DNA of 64,000 nucleotides, from positions 1-64,000 of the forward strand of contig JAATFP010000043.1 in NCBI GenBank assembly GCA_015655125.1, in the 5' to 3' direction. A program made the position numbers and the translations under genes. The notes under the pieces were generated by a model that worked only from the letters and a program-made list of their open reading frames with translations, was not told where the DNA came from and searched no databases. Source of the DNA: Chitinophagales bacterium (GTDB taxonomy: Bacteria; Bacteroidota; Bacteroidia; Chitinophagales; Chitinophagaceae). This document shows positions 28,880 to 38,707 of this stretch, in pieces. Every line of letters begins with the position of its first letter. Within the stretch, counting starts at the first letter, position 1.

Positions 28880-31306
28880 TTAACGCCTCTTTTTCAAATT
28901 CAGGTAATCGAGATAATACAGTATCTTGATAGAAATATTATTGTTTTGATCCGCAGCGATTGTTCTTGAAATATTCTTGAAATATTTATTCCTTACCTCA
29001 TCATCGGATTCCTGGATAGCATTTTTCCAAACCAGGTTGACGAAGCTCCCCGGCGCAAATTGCCAGGTATACACCATATCAATGTTGAACAGGTTGAAAT
29101 TGTAATTGTTGTTTTCGTGATATGCGCTATTGGAGGTTAACGAACCATCGTCGTTCAATGTATAATATTGTTTCACCACCACCTGGCTCCAGTAATGACG
29201 GGCCACCATGCTTAAACCAGATTTATTAGTGAAGCTGTATTTTACTGTAAAAGTATTTTCCGACGTTTTACGATCCCTGCGGCTGAAAATGATATCGCCA
29301 TTATCAACGTCTGCAAAGCCAACATTACTCATTTGTGGGTTATAAGTGAAATTGGTAGACAGCGAGAATTTTTTTGTAAAGCGATAGCGTTGTCCAATAC
29401 CAATGTAAGTTGACACACCACCGAATAGTTCTTTAAAGTTCACCGAAATATCCGCATCCGCGTAATATTTCTTTGCGCTGTTACTTGATCCCCATATTTC
29501 AGTTACAAAGGATTGCCCTGTTTTGAAAACTTTGTTTGCCACCCGTGGTTCATAAAAGTCGTTTCCATTTGCATTGTACGCGATGTATGACCCTACGCCC
29601 CAGAGATTTTTCAACTGGCTGTTTCCGTTAATGTTGATATTTAAGCTCTGAAACTTCGTGTCGCTGAAGCGATGACTAAGATTGAAATTATAATTCAGGT
29701 AAATATTATTGTAATGTTGCGTCGGTTTGATCCATTTGTAGCCAAGATAAAGGTAATGATCCAGGTAATTGTTGTTGTACAAAATACCCATGTCGTTAAT
29801 ATTATAACGTTCATTGGCCAGTTCTTCCGAAACGGTAAAGTTGAAGCGGCCGCCTGTTTTGGCGTAGCCAACATAGTGAGAATAACCGGTAACGGCCTTG
29901 CCAGCCGAACTCAGATTGCTGATGGCAACTTTGCTGTAAAAATTGTAGGTATTCTTTTTGTTGTTCAGGTCGATCATTCCCGCGGTTACGTTGGCATCGT
30001 AACTGGTACCGCTGCGCAGAACATTTGTATTGATTAAAGAAACGGACGAGTTGTTTTTCATAGTCTGATCCAATACAAAAATATTATAGTTAGTCAACGG
30101 CCCTGTTTCAACCGAGCGTTTTTCATGAGTCACCGTATCTTCTACTTCGGCGTGCATCTCCTGTGTGAGCGCGTTGAAAAGCCCGATGCCCAGGCCTTTC
30201 GTGTTACGGCCGGAAATTTTTGTTGCGTTCAGTAATTTCGTCTCCGAAGGATTGTCGGCCACGATCTCATTCGGATTGGTGGCAATATTGTATTTATTCA
30301 AAGGCTCGCCGCCGATCCTGCGGCTGTAAAATAAATTTCCCTTGTTAAACAATTCGGTACCTTCTGTGAAGAACGGGCGGTTCTCGGCATATTTTACTTC
30401 GAACGGACTTAAATTCAATACTTTTTTATCGCTTTGAACCTGGCCGAAATCCGGTATCAATGTCATATCCAGCGTGTAATTCTGGTTGATGCCGTATTTT
30501 ATATCCATTCCGCCGTTAACGGATTGCGAAGTATTCTTCACGCCGGGCGTGTTATAAGGATAATGATTTACGTATGCTGAAAAATAAGGTGAAAACGAAA
30601 GCCTGACCGGCGGCTTGATGTTGCTGATGCCGGTCCACAAACCTTCCTGGTTCACAAAGCCGTTTATGGTTGGACTCACGAGGTTCCACGTATATTGCTG
30701 GCCGGTTTTGTTGCGCCTGCGCGTGATGTTCATTCCCCATTCGGTTCCTTTGGGGCTAAAGCGCAATGCAGAATACGGGATGCGCATTTCAAACGTCCAG
30801 CCATCCGATACGATCTTTGCTTCACTATACCAAACAGCGCTCCAGCTGCCATCTTCGCCGCCGGTGTTGCTGTATTTTGCATCGTATTGTTCGCCTAAAG
30901 GCGTTACATAAAAGCCCGATGCGTTAATCTTGTCATTGTACGTGTCGAAAATGATTCCTATAAAATCATTGCTGCCCACCACATCGCGTCCAACTAACTC
31001 TCTTGCAACACTATCAGGGGAAATTTCATGACAATAACCGCCAACATAAATCGACGTGTTATCGTATAAAATATAAACCTCCGTTCTGTTATTGTGATCT
31101 TCCACCCTGCCGGCTGTTGGGCGCATTTCCACAAACTCGTTTGCAACGGGCGCTACTTTCCAGGCTTCTTCATTCAATGAACCATCTATTTTTATTGGAG
31201 CAATGGTTCGCTGTGCCGGCAATTTTCGTTGCGGAGCAGTTTGGGCAAATAAGAGGTGAATGCTGCAGATGCAAATAACAAACATCCACATTGTTTTGGT
31301 AGCCAT
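28880..31306 (-). CDS. CBM9-like / DUF5916 outer-membrane protein
   Basis: Signal peptide; IKIDGSLNEEAWKVAP..FVEMRPTAGR...TEVYILYDNTSIYVGGYC then DUF5916 barrel-like region (FFTEGTELFNKGNLFYSRRIGG). Confidence 0.9.
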   Translation of the reverse strand: MATKTMWMFVICICSIHLLFAQTAPQRKLPAQRTIAPIKIDGSLNEEAWKVAPVANEFVEMRPTAGRVEDHNNRTEVYILYDNTSIYVGGYCHEISPDSVARELVGRDVVGSNDFIGIIFDTYNDKINASGFYVTPLGEQYDAKYSNTGGEDGSWSAVWYSEAKIVSDGWTFEMRIPYSALRFSPKGTEWGMNITRRRNKTGQQYTWNLVSPTINGFVNQEGLWTGISNIKPPVRLSFSPYFSAYVNHYPYNTPGVKNTSQSVNGGMDIKYGINQNYTLDMTLIPDFGQVQSDKKVLNLSPFEVKYAENRPFFTEGTELFNKGNLFYSRRIGGEPLNKYNIATNPNEIVADNPSETKLLNATKISGRNTKGLGIGLFNALTQEMHAEVEDTVTHEKRSVETGPLTNYNIFVLDQTMKNNSSVSLINTNVLRSGTSYDANVTAGMIDLNNKKNTYNFYSKVAISNLSSAGKAVTGYSHYVGYAKTGGRFNFTVSEELANERYNINDMGILYNNNYLDHYLYLGYKWIKPTQHYNNIYLNYNFNLSHRFSDTKFQSLNININGNSQLKNLWGVGSYIAYNANGNDFYEPRVANKVFKTGQSFVTEIWGSSNSAKKYYADADISVNFKELFGGVSTYIGIGQRYRFTKKFSLSTNFTYNPQMSNVGFADVDNGDIIFSRRDRKTSENTFTVKYSFTNKSGLSMVARHYWSQVVVKQYYTLNDDGSLTSNSAYHENNNYNFNLFNIDMVYTWQFAPGSFVNLVWKNAIQESDDEVRNKYFKNISRTIAADQNNNISIKILYYLDYLNLKKRR

Positions 31307-31506
31307 GATTAATAACCTTTAGGATGAAAGGCGGCATTAGTTTGATCAAACGAAAATAGAATTCGTTCAGGGCAAAGTAATACCGCTCATCAAATGGTGG
31401 TGCAATTAAGAATTGTTTAACAGAAGATAAGTTCAGGTTGAAAGGTCCCGACATTTAAACGATGCTGAATGATCAGCCTGCCTTGTGAGTGAGACAGGCT
31501 GATAAA

Positions 31507-32442
31507 TTAATTCAGCTTGATTTTGCCAAAGCTCGATTTGATTTTTACCTTAACGGTGCCCGAACCGGATGTACCGCTGAAATCCTTGGAAAATTTCGGG
31601 CCGTGATCATCGCTGCCGTCGTCTGTATCTTTTATTTTGAATGAAGTGTTGTTGTCAAAATCACCGAAACTGGTCTGTATATCATAACTGCCGCTGAAGT
31701 TAGATGGAAGGCTCAATTCAATATCGGAGTAAGAAGCGTTGATATTTACGTCTGTAACATCGTTACCCAATCCAAGTTTTGTTTTTCCGCAAAATTCTAT
31801 GGATGTTTTTACTGCTCCCGCAAAATTCTTTACTTTTATTTCGGAATATTTAAAAGTTGTTTTCCCTCCTGTCAGTTTTTCCGCCACCAGCGAACCAAAT
31901 TCAACCCTGAGTTCTTCGATATTTGAAAGATTGCCCACAATAAGGTCACCGAATTTTTGCGTGATATCTGTGGCACCGCTCCTGTCCCCAACATTGCATT
32001 TGCCGAATTCATTTTGCAGTTCCAGTGGATTATTTTCGGGCATATACACCACGTAATTTATTTGCATAGATTGGTTTTCGCTTTTGCGGCCACGTTGGTT
32101 GTTATCGCCAATCTTTGTTACAAACGATACTGTGCTCCCGGCATTGTCGATAATGTTGATGTTGTCAAGCAACGTTTGTGCCCTTTCATCCGTGGATGCT
32201 TTTGCGATCACCGTCACTTCCACTTTTACTTCGCTGCCCGGGTAGTTGTTGATCACTACGTCGCCAAAGGAATTTTTGATGTTCACTTTTTGACCTTTTG
32301 ACAACGGGTAGGTTTTGTTGTATGTTTTTTTCTTTTCGATGACAGGTTCCGGATCGTTCGCTGCAAATGTTTTGGTAACGGCAAGCAGGAAAAATACGAC
32401 GAGCGCCAGGTAGTTAAAGGCTTTGATAGTATGTTTTTTCAT
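31507..32442 (-). CDS. DUF4097-like putative adhesin/secreted beta-helix protein
   Basis: Signal peptide; repeated VNIKNSFGDVVINNYPGSEVKVEVTV and ...SSFGKIKLN pattern. Confidence 0.7.
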   Translation of the reverse strand: MKKHTIKAFNYLALVVFFLLAVTKTFAANDPEPVIEKKKTYNKTYPLSKGQKVNIKNSFGDVVINNYPGSEVKVEVTVIAKASTDERAQTLLDNINIIDNAGSTVSFVTKIGDNNQRGRKSENQSMQINYVVYMPENNPLELQNEFGKCNVGDRSGATDITQKFGDLIVGNLSNIEELRVEFGSLVAEKLTGGKTTFKYSEIKVKNFAGAVKTSIEFCGKTKLGLGNDVTDVNINASYSDIELSLPSNFSGSYDIQTSFGDFDNNTSFKIKDTDDGSDDHGPKFSKDFSGTSGSGTVKVKIKSSFGKIKLN

Positions 32443-33139
32443 AACGTTTCTTTTTGTTGTTGTTAATGTATTTAACGATCTCCAGTTGACGGTTTAGTAA
32501 TGCCGACTGCATTTTTAAATTTTCAATCATCGCTTCCAGCAGTTGTTCGCTGTTTGGATGTTTTAATTGTTGCTTTTTAAGTTGATTGAATTCTGCGTCT
32601 ATTTTTGAAAAATCTTCTGAAAACTGTTCATAGAGCAACGGTTCATCTTTTTTAAGAATGCTGATCTGTTGTTGTTTGAGCTCTACGAGTCTTGTATAGT
32701 GAGTCATTTCTTCTTTCCCGATACTGGCCATCGCGTTGGCGCTGTTGTCGGACATTGATCCGTTGTCGGGTGTAACCGGTTTGAGAATATCAATACCGTC
32801 ATCGGGACGTTTATCAAGCGTATCCGGTGCCTGGCTTTGAGTCGGGCGGTTGATTCCGGTATCGGTCTGTTGAGTTGGCGGCGCTGCTTCCGCAATTTCC
32901 ACGGGGTCAATCGTTGTTTGTTTCGCGCTGTTCTTTACAAAAAGGAAAGCCACACCTGCTATGACGATCACCGCTGCAGCGGCAGACATCATTCTGCGAA
33001 TACCCATTGTAATGAGAACCCCCTTTTTTTCAGGAGTTTTGATCCTGTTTTCGATGCGTTGCCACATGGCTTCGGACGGTTCGTAGTCGTCAAACTCATC
33101 CTTGTTGTGTTGTATAAAATCCTCGAGATTATTGTTCAT
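32414..33139 (-). CDS. Single-TM anti-sigma-like protein
   Basis: Downstream of and overlapping the ECF sigma gene by 11 bp; N-terminal cytoplasmic domain (YEPSEAMWQRIENRI) then TM (MMSAAAAVIVIAGVAFLFV). Confidence 0.6.
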   Translation of the reverse strand: MNNNLEDFIQHNKDEFDDYEPSEAMWQRIENRIKTPEKKGVLITMGIRRMMSAAAAVIVIAGVAFLFVKNSAKQTTIDPVEIAEAAPPTQQTDTGINRPTQSQAPDTLDKRPDDGIDILKPVTPDNGSMSDNSANAMASIGKEEMTHYTRLVELKQQQISILKKDEPLLYEQFSEDFSKIDAEFNQLKKQQLKHPNSEQLLEAMIENLKMQSALLNRQLEIVKYINNNKKKRYEKTYYQSL

Positions 33140-33695
33140 AATACGCCTCCTTTTCTAAAAGTTCCAGAATTTTTTTCCTGGCCCGGTGATACTGGATCCG
33201 CACATTATTGTGTGCAATTCCGAGCATGTTGCCAATTTCTTCCTGCGGCACCCCATCTACCGCATAAAGATTAAAAACGAGTTTGTAATTTTCGGGCAAC
33301 TGGCTGATGGCTTTTTTAACTCTTTGTACTTCGTAGTTAAAAACGTCTTCATCCACGCTGTCTTCGTCACTTTTATCTTCTACCGGTACCGTTGTGATAT
33401 CTACCCAGGTCGTTTTCTTTTTGCGCAGCAAACTGATCGATTTGTTGATCACGATCCTGCGGAGCCAGGCTTCAAACGGACTTTTATAAGTAAAAGTGTC
33501 CAGTTTTTTGAAAGCATCTACAAAAGCGTCCTGAACCATATCTTCAGCATCGGCCAGGTTGTTGAGAATGCGCATCGCGCTGTTGAGCATTGATTTCGCA
33601 TATCTTTTATAGATCACATAACAGGCTTTTGTGTCACCTTGCCGGCAAAGTTCTACCTGCTCATCTATCATCGGTATGTCTAATGTATCGCTCAA
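33129..33695 (-). CDS. RNA polymerase ECF-type sigma factor
   Basis: Regions 2 and 4 (ADAEDMVQDAFVDAFKKLDTF; LPENYKLVFNLYAVDGVPQEEIGNMLGI). Confidence 0.93.
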   Translation of the reverse strand: MSDTLDIPMIDEQVELCRQGDTKACYVIYKRYAKSMLNSAMRILNNLADAEDMVQDAFVDAFKKLDTFTYKSPFEAWLRRIVINKSISLLRKKKTTWVDITTVPVEDKSDEDSVDEDVFNYEVQRVKKAISQLPENYKLVFNLYAVDGVPQEEIGNMLGIAHNNVRIQYHRARKKILELLEKEAYYEQ

Positions 33696-33994
33696 GCCAG
33701 TTGGTTGCTTTATAATGTTATCGCCGTGTTGAGGAAAATGTTACACGTATTTTAGAAAATATTTTAAAAGTACTTTCTTTCCTGGTAAATAAGGCTGAAG
33801 TAAATGATCGGGCGCCCGAAAATACAGATAAAGGAGATTAATCTACAAGCGACTGTTTTCAATATAAATAAAATTACAGTGGTATGCTTTTTGGGGCATC
33901 TGGCGGGTAAATGAGCTGAAGATAAGCTGCTGATGGGATCGGAAGTTTATTGGTCATCTCATCAAAATTTTCTAACTCATCAAAATATCAATGT

Positions 33995-34831
33995 ATGGCA
34001 AAGTATTCTAAAGGTGCGGCCAAAAAGGTAGAGAAGGTAATGAAGGAAAAAAATGCGGGCACACTCAAAAGCGGTTCCGGTAAGAAAGTAACCAGCCGCA
34101 AACAGGCAATTGCCATCGGACTTTCTGAAGCCCGTAAGCAGGGTAGTAAGGTTCCGGCAGCGCCGAAAAAAACAGCAGCAAAGAAATCGGCATCTAACAA
34201 AGTAGCCGTAAAAAAGACCGCATCCAAAAAAGCAGCACCTAAGAAAGCCGCAGCGAAAAAATCTCCGGCCAAAAAATCTGCCGCAAAAAAATCACCTTCT
34301 AAAAAATCATCCATAAAAAAATCGGCACCGAAGAAGGCTGTAGCACCAAAAAAAGCCGCAGTGAAAAAATCGGCACCCCAAAAATCTGCTCCCGTAAGGA
34401 AGTCCGCACCAAAGAAAGTGGCACTGCCAAAAGCAAGGGTTCCGATAAAAAAAGCATCCGTTAAAAAATCAGCACCTAAAAAAGCGCCGGTCAGATCAAC
34501 AGCGTTACCACTTTCCCCATCTGAACAAGATGTGATGCTGGAGGATAATAATGAGATCTCCATGCCGGAAACACAGGATACAAGCAGTCTTCCGCTGGCA
34601 GATAATCCATCCGGAACCGGTATTCCAACGGAAGAAAATACGGAGAAGCATATTCCGCAGGAAGATCCGCACGAACCCAATCGGGATAGCCCCATTCACG
34701 CTTCGCATGGCGCGCCTATTCCGCATGATAAATACGCTGGTGCAAAAGATAATTATCACCCACACCTAAATCCATCGTCGAGCAAAAGCAATATCAAGCC
34801 CAGTGGTAAAAAGCCTTTATGGAACAAATAG
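33995..34831 (+). CDS. DUF6496-like N-terminal domain fused to histone-H1-like K/A/S/P-rich tail
   Basis: MAKYSKGAAKKVEKVMKEKNAGTLKSGSGKKVTSRKQAIAIGLSEARKQ followed by ~15 KKSA/KKAA/KKSP-type repeats and an acidic/His C-terminal tail. Confidence 0.8.
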   Translation: MAKYSKGAAKKVEKVMKEKNAGTLKSGSGKKVTSRKQAIAIGLSEARKQGSKVPAAPKKTAAKKSASNKVAVKKTASKKAAPKKAAAKKSPAKKSAAKKSPSKKSSIKKSAPKKAVAPKKAAVKKSAPQKSAPVRKSAPKKVALPKARVPIKKASVKKSAPKKAPVRSTALPLSPSEQDVMLEDNNEISMPETQDTSSLPLADNPSGTGIPTEENTEKHIPQEDPHEPNRDSPIHASHGAPIPHDKYAGAKDNYHPHLNPSSSKSNIKPSGKKPLWNK

Positions 34832-34900
34832 TTTAGAGATCAGGAATTAATGGGTAGGGCATTTAGATGTTTAGTTTAAGGTATAATAATTTATAGTAAC

Positions 34901-34932
34901 AAAAAGGTTCATACAACTGTATGAACCTTTTT
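34901..34932. terminator. Rho-independent terminator
   Basis: aaaaaggttcatac-aact-gtatgaaccttttt perfect stem with T-run, downstream of 33995..34831. Confidence 0.85.
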
Positions 34933-34982
34933 ATTTAATTTCTATTGATGAAAGGAAATGAAGCAGGGTACTTGAAGATTCA

Positions 34983-35807
34983 CTATTCACCTACAAACAG
35001 GTCATTATACAATTCCGCCCCCGGCACAACCGAATATTTCGACAGGTTGGTAATTCCTTCTGCTGCCAGCACCGCTTCATCGATAAAAGCATTACCTGTA
35101 CATTCAGATGAGGGTTTGCCTAAAATGTAATAGGCTGCATCGGCAACAATTTCCGGGGTGCGGCTCATATTCATCAGCATATCGCCACCTAACAGGTTCT
35201 GTACGGCGGCTGTTGCGATGGTAGTTCGTGGCCAGAGAGCATTTGCGGCGATATTGTACTTTTTTAGTTCTGCCGCCAGCCCAAGCGCGATCATGGTCAT
35301 ATTATATTTGCTCAATGTGTAGGCGATATGATTGGCGAACCATTTTAAATCCATGTTGATCGGTGGCGAAAGCGTTAGGATGTGTGAATTGATGCCTTTT
35401 TTCAAATGTGGAATACAGGCTTTACACATAAAAAAAGTGCCGCGAACATTAATGTCGTGCATCAGGTCGAAGCGTTTCGGTTCTGTTTTTTCCGTAGGTG
35501 TCAATCCGATTGCAGATGCGTTGTTGATCAGCACATCAATACCGCCGAAATGAGCAACAGCTTTATCTACCGCTTCCTGGATGTTGTTTTCATCACGGAT
35601 GTCGCATTGCACAGCAAGTGCTTTTCCTCCTGCAGCTTCGATTTCCGCAGCAGCGGAATAGATCGTTCCGCCTAATTTTGGATTTTCTTCTGTTGATTTT
35701 GCGGCCACCACAATGTTGGCACCTTCTTTCGCCAATCGTATTGCAATGGCTTTACCGATACCACGAGACGCGCCGGTGATGAAGATCGTTTTGTTTTGAA
35801 AAGACAT
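34983..35807 (-). CDS. SDR-family oxidoreductase (HSDL2-like)
   Basis: MSFQNKTIFITGASRGIGKAIAIRLAKEGANIVVAAK, INNASAIG, YTLSKYNM. Start taken at 35807. Confidence 0.9.
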   Translation of the reverse strand: MSFQNKTIFITGASRGIGKAIAIRLAKEGANIVVAAKSTEENPKLGGTIYSAAAEIEAAGGKALAVQCDIRDENNIQEAVDKAVAHFGGIDVLINNASAIGLTPTEKTEPKRFDLMHDINVRGTFFMCKACIPHLKKGINSHILTLSPPINMDLKWFANHIAYTLSKYNMTMIALGLAAELKKYNIAANALWPRTTIATAAVQNLLGGDMLMNMSRTPEIVADAAYYILGKPSSECTGNAFIDEAVLAAEGITNLSKYSVVPGAELYNDLFVGE

Positions 35808-35846
35808 ATCAAGCTGATTAGTGATTGCTAAGATAAGAAGAAAGGA

Positions 35847-36039
35847 TCGCAGATTTTTATTGCTTCGCAATTGATTAGGTGATTACGCAGATTTTATTCG
35901 CCTTCGGCGAAATTTTGCCATAGGTTCACAAATTTATTCTTATCTGTGTATCTGCGGTATTTTTTTGCCGAAGGCAAACCCGCGAAGCGGTCAATCTGCG
36001 TAATCCGTTAATCAATTGCGAAGCAATAAAAATCTGCGA
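35847..36039. repeat. Large imperfect inverted repeat (2 x 47 nt) in intergenic region
   Basis: Left arm 35847-35893 and right arm 35993-36039; arms are reverse complements except for a 3-nt mismatch block. Inner hairpins ttcgcc-ttc-ggcgaa and ttgcc-gaa-ggcaa. Confidence 0.8.
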
Positions 36040-36052
36040 TTAAAATCTTGAT

Positions 36053-36463
36053 CTACACAAGCGTTGCTTCAGTAGTAATTTTTGTATTAAACAACTTCGA
36101 AATCGGGCAATTAGCTTCTGCATCCGCGATCGCCGCGTCGAATTGCTCTTTGGTAATGCCTGGCACGGTTGCTTTTACTGTAAGATGCGACGATGTGATT
36201 GTTCCATCTTCCAGGGCGATATCGCAACGGGTATCGATATTGTCTGCAGTAAAGCCGGCCGCATTCAACACAAAACTTAATTTCATAGTAAAGCAACCGG
36301 AATGCGCCGCTGCGGCAAGTTCTTCTGGGTTTGTTCCAACGCCCTCTTCAAACCGGCTGCTAAAGGAATATTGGGTGTTGCTCAAAGTTGTACTCTGTGT
36401 ACTAAGCGTGCCTTTGCCTTCTTTACCTGTTCCTTTCCAGTTGGCGTTTGCGAATCTTTTCAT
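36053..36463 (-). CDS. OsmC-family peroxiredoxin
   Basis: MKRFANANWKGTGKEGKGTLSTQSTTLSNTQYSFSSRFEEGVGTNPEELAAAAHSGCFTMKLSF. Confidence 0.93.
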   Translation of the reverse strand: MKRFANANWKGTGKEGKGTLSTQSTTLSNTQYSFSSRFEEGVGTNPEELAAAAHSGCFTMKLSFVLNAAGFTADNIDTRCDIALEDGTITSSHLTVKATVPGITKEQFDAAIADAEANCPISKLFNTKITTEATLV

Positions 36464-36484
36464 GTTGTAGATTTTTTATGTAGG

Positions 36485-36838
36485 TTATAAAAATTGCTGT
36501 TGGTATTCGTTTTCATTAAACCCAACAATGATCGTTCCGTTTGTTTCGATCACCGGGCGTTTGATAATGCTTGTATGTTCCTGCATCAGTTTAAATGCCT
36601 GGGTGCGCGTCAATGTTTTGGCTGCAAATTTTGCAGCCAATTCTTTCCAGGTGGCACTTTTCCGGTTGAAAAAAATTTCCCAGCTTTTTAATTCACTCCA
36701 TTCTTTCAGCTTTGCAGTGGTAATTCCTTCAGTTTTATAATTGTGAAACACGTAGGGAAGATTATTCTTTTTGAACCAGTCAAAAACTTTCTTCATCGTA
36801 TCGCAATTCGGGATTCCATAAATTTTCGGTACGCTCAT
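36485..36838 (-). CDS. ArsC/Spx-family reductase-like protein
   Basis: KIYGIPNCDTMKKVFDWFKKNNLPYVFHNYKTEGI; IKRPVIETNGTIIVGFNE. Confidence 0.9.
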   Translation of the reverse strand: MSVPKIYGIPNCDTMKKVFDWFKKNNLPYVFHNYKTEGITTAKLKEWSELKSWEIFFNRKSATWKELAAKFAAKTLTRTQAFKLMQEHTSIIKRPVIETNGTIIVGFNENEYQQQFL

Positions 36839-36839
36839 A

Positions 36840-37829
36840 TCAATATTCCGGCATCGTTGGTTTGGTGAGCAATATTTTTTCTATTTTCTCTAAAACTTCC
36901 GGAGTCAGCAATGGCAATACTTCCAGCGACTTCAGGTTATCCGTCAACTGCTGTTTTTTGGTAGCGCCTAAAATTGCAGAACTCACATTTGGATTTTTTA
37001 TGCACCATGCGATGCTAAGCGCAGCAGTTGTAACGCCTAATTTTGCTGCAAGATCGGCCAGCTTTTTTACCTTTTTCAGCTTGTCATCCATTACCCAGCG
37101 ATCCTTCAGCCAATCAAAGCCCTTTAACGAAAACCGGCTTCCTTTTGGAATTCCGTCATTGTATTTACCACTCAACAAACCAGATGCAAGCGGACTGAAA
37201 ATAGTTGTTCCCAAACCCACGGTGCGATAAATATCAAAATATTCCCGCTCTACTTTATCGCGCTCAAACAAATTGTATTGCGGCTGTTCCACGATCGGTG
37301 CGATCAGGTGATTTTGCGCTGCTACACGATGAGCTTCCATAATCTCGGCTGCGCTCCATTCGCTTGTTCCCCAATACAAAACTTTTCCCTGCTGAATGAG
37401 GTTGTGCATCGCCCAAACGGTTTCTTCGATCGGTGTTCCCTTATCAGGACGATGGCAGTAATAAAGATCCAGGTATTCTACCTGCAAACGTTGTAAAGCC
37501 TGGTGACAGGCTTCCACCAAATGTTTCCGGCTACAACCCGCCTCATTGGGCTTACTGTCGGCTCCGCGCCAGCCCCAGAATGCTTTTGATGAAACGATAT
37601 AAGAAGTGCGTTCCCATTTCTTTTTCTTCAGCACGCGCCCCATCATTTTCTCGCTTTCACCAAGTGCATATACTTCGGCATTGTCAAAAAAATTGATGCC
37701 GTTATCGTATGCGATGCCCATCAATTCTTCCGCCGACCTGTCATTGATCTGTTTGCTGAAACTCACCCAACTGCCAAAAGATAGGGCGCTTACCTGTAAT
37801 CCGGATTTTCCCAAACGACGATATTCCAT
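36840..37829 (-). CDS. Aldo/keto reductase (voltage-gated K+ channel beta-subunit-like)
   Basis: MEYRRLGKSGLQVSALSFGSWVSF, FFDNAEVYALGESEKMMGRVL, LDLYYCHRPD. Confidence 0.93.
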   Translation of the reverse strand: MEYRRLGKSGLQVSALSFGSWVSFSKQINDRSAEELMGIAYDNGINFFDNAEVYALGESEKMMGRVLKKKKWERTSYIVSSKAFWGWRGADSKPNEAGCSRKHLVEACHQALQRLQVEYLDLYYCHRPDKGTPIEETVWAMHNLIQQGKVLYWGTSEWSAAEIMEAHRVAAQNHLIAPIVEQPQYNLFERDKVEREYFDIYRTVGLGTTIFSPLASGLLSGKYNDGIPKGSRFSLKGFDWLKDRWVMDDKLKKVKKLADLAAKLGVTTAALSIAWCIKNPNVSSAILGATKKQQLTDNLKSLEVLPLLTPEVLEKIEKILLTKPTMPEY

Positions 37830-37965
37830 ACCGCAACTGTTTTATTAAGGATGAAAGTTACGAATAACGGAGAATTAAGAATTAAGAATTAAGACAAAGA
37901 TTTGAGTAGCTTAAGATAGTAATTATTTTTTTTGAAACTTTCACTATCTGCCATGCACCATTGCC

Positions 37966-38553
37966 CTATTGCGGAAACTGTGATTGGGGCACATTTATAA
38001 CACCCGTTGGATACGTGATGTGCCAGTTCTTAAAATCCTGGCCGGCATCCAGCCCGGTGCCATCGATGATTTGTGTTTTTGTTCTTACACGAACCGGCTT
38101 GTCTGTGTAGAACTCATTGCCGGTGCGGCTGCGGTCCCAATATAATTCACGGCAGTATAGCGTATCGCCGTTGGCGATGTTGATCACGCGAACGCTGTCG
38201 CGCAAAAAGATGATACTTTGTTGTTCCTTGTATTTTGCATAGTTGGCCTTAAGCGTGCTTTCAATCACCTGTTGTTCATTGTAAAAATTGACGAACAAAG
38301 TTTTCGGAAATTCTGTGTATGGTACGGTGTCTTGTACCCGCAGCATCAGCGGTGCTGTGAGGATCGATTTTGTTCGTCCTCCATTTGTAAAAGTGATGTG
38401 TATGTCTTTTGCCTCTTCAATGCCCACCTGTTTTGGCGGCGGAAAATCCTTTGGGTCATTTTCGCAGGAAAATAAAAAAAAGCAGCCCGCTAAAAGGACC
38501 GCCGAAGCTTTATATGTGAAGATAGTTTTCAAAAATAATTTCTTGTAAAGCAA
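37966..38553 (-). CDS. lptC: LPS export ABC transporter periplasmic protein LptC
   Basis: Lipoprotein signal (LAGCFFLFSCEND), INGGRT..ILTAPLMLRVQDT...NFYNEQQVIESTLKANYAKY typical of Bacteroidetes LptC; downstream of coaX and an OMP gene. Confidence 0.8.
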   Translation of the reverse strand: MLYKKLFLKTIFTYKASAVLLAGCFFLFSCENDPKDFPPPKQVGIEEAKDIHITFTNGGRTKSILTAPLMLRVQDTVPYTEFPKTLFVNFYNEQQVIESTLKANYAKYKEQQSIIFLRDSVRVINIANGDTLYCRELYWDRSRTGNEFYTDKPVRVRTKTQIIDGTGLDAGQDFKNWHITYPTGVINVPQSQFPQ

Positions 38554-38587
38554 ATATAACCGATCTCAAATTCACATGATCACCCGG

Positions 38588-38685
38588 GGTTCGACAAGCT
38601 CACCCTGACATACCGATAAACTCACCCTGACAGAAAATAAGATTTTTATGCAATGCCACTGTCAGCCTGGGTTTGTCGAAGGCTC
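38588..38685. repeat. CAGCCTGAGCTTGTCGAAGG-family element, two opposed copies
   Basis: ggttcgacaagctcaccctgaca (38588-38610) and ctgtcagcctgggtttgtcgaaggctc (38659-38685). Confidence 0.7.
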
Positions 38686-38707
38686 AATTGTTAAGTTAGT
38701 TGCCTGA

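Noticed and set aside
34200-34480. Periodic aaaaaatc/gcaccgaag repeats resembling a CRISPR-like or tandem repeat array
   Set aside because: Explained by codon repetition in the K/S/A-rich coding sequence; no uniform repeat-spacer structure.
33988-34695. 235-aa minus-strand ORF rich in F/A/G/D opposite the lysine-rich gene
   Set aside because: Mirror of the low-complexity K/A/S repeat on the other strand; composition artefact.
37870-37893. gaattaagaattaagaattaag short tandem repeat
   Set aside because: Three copies of a 7-mer in AT-rich intergenic DNA; too short to assign function.
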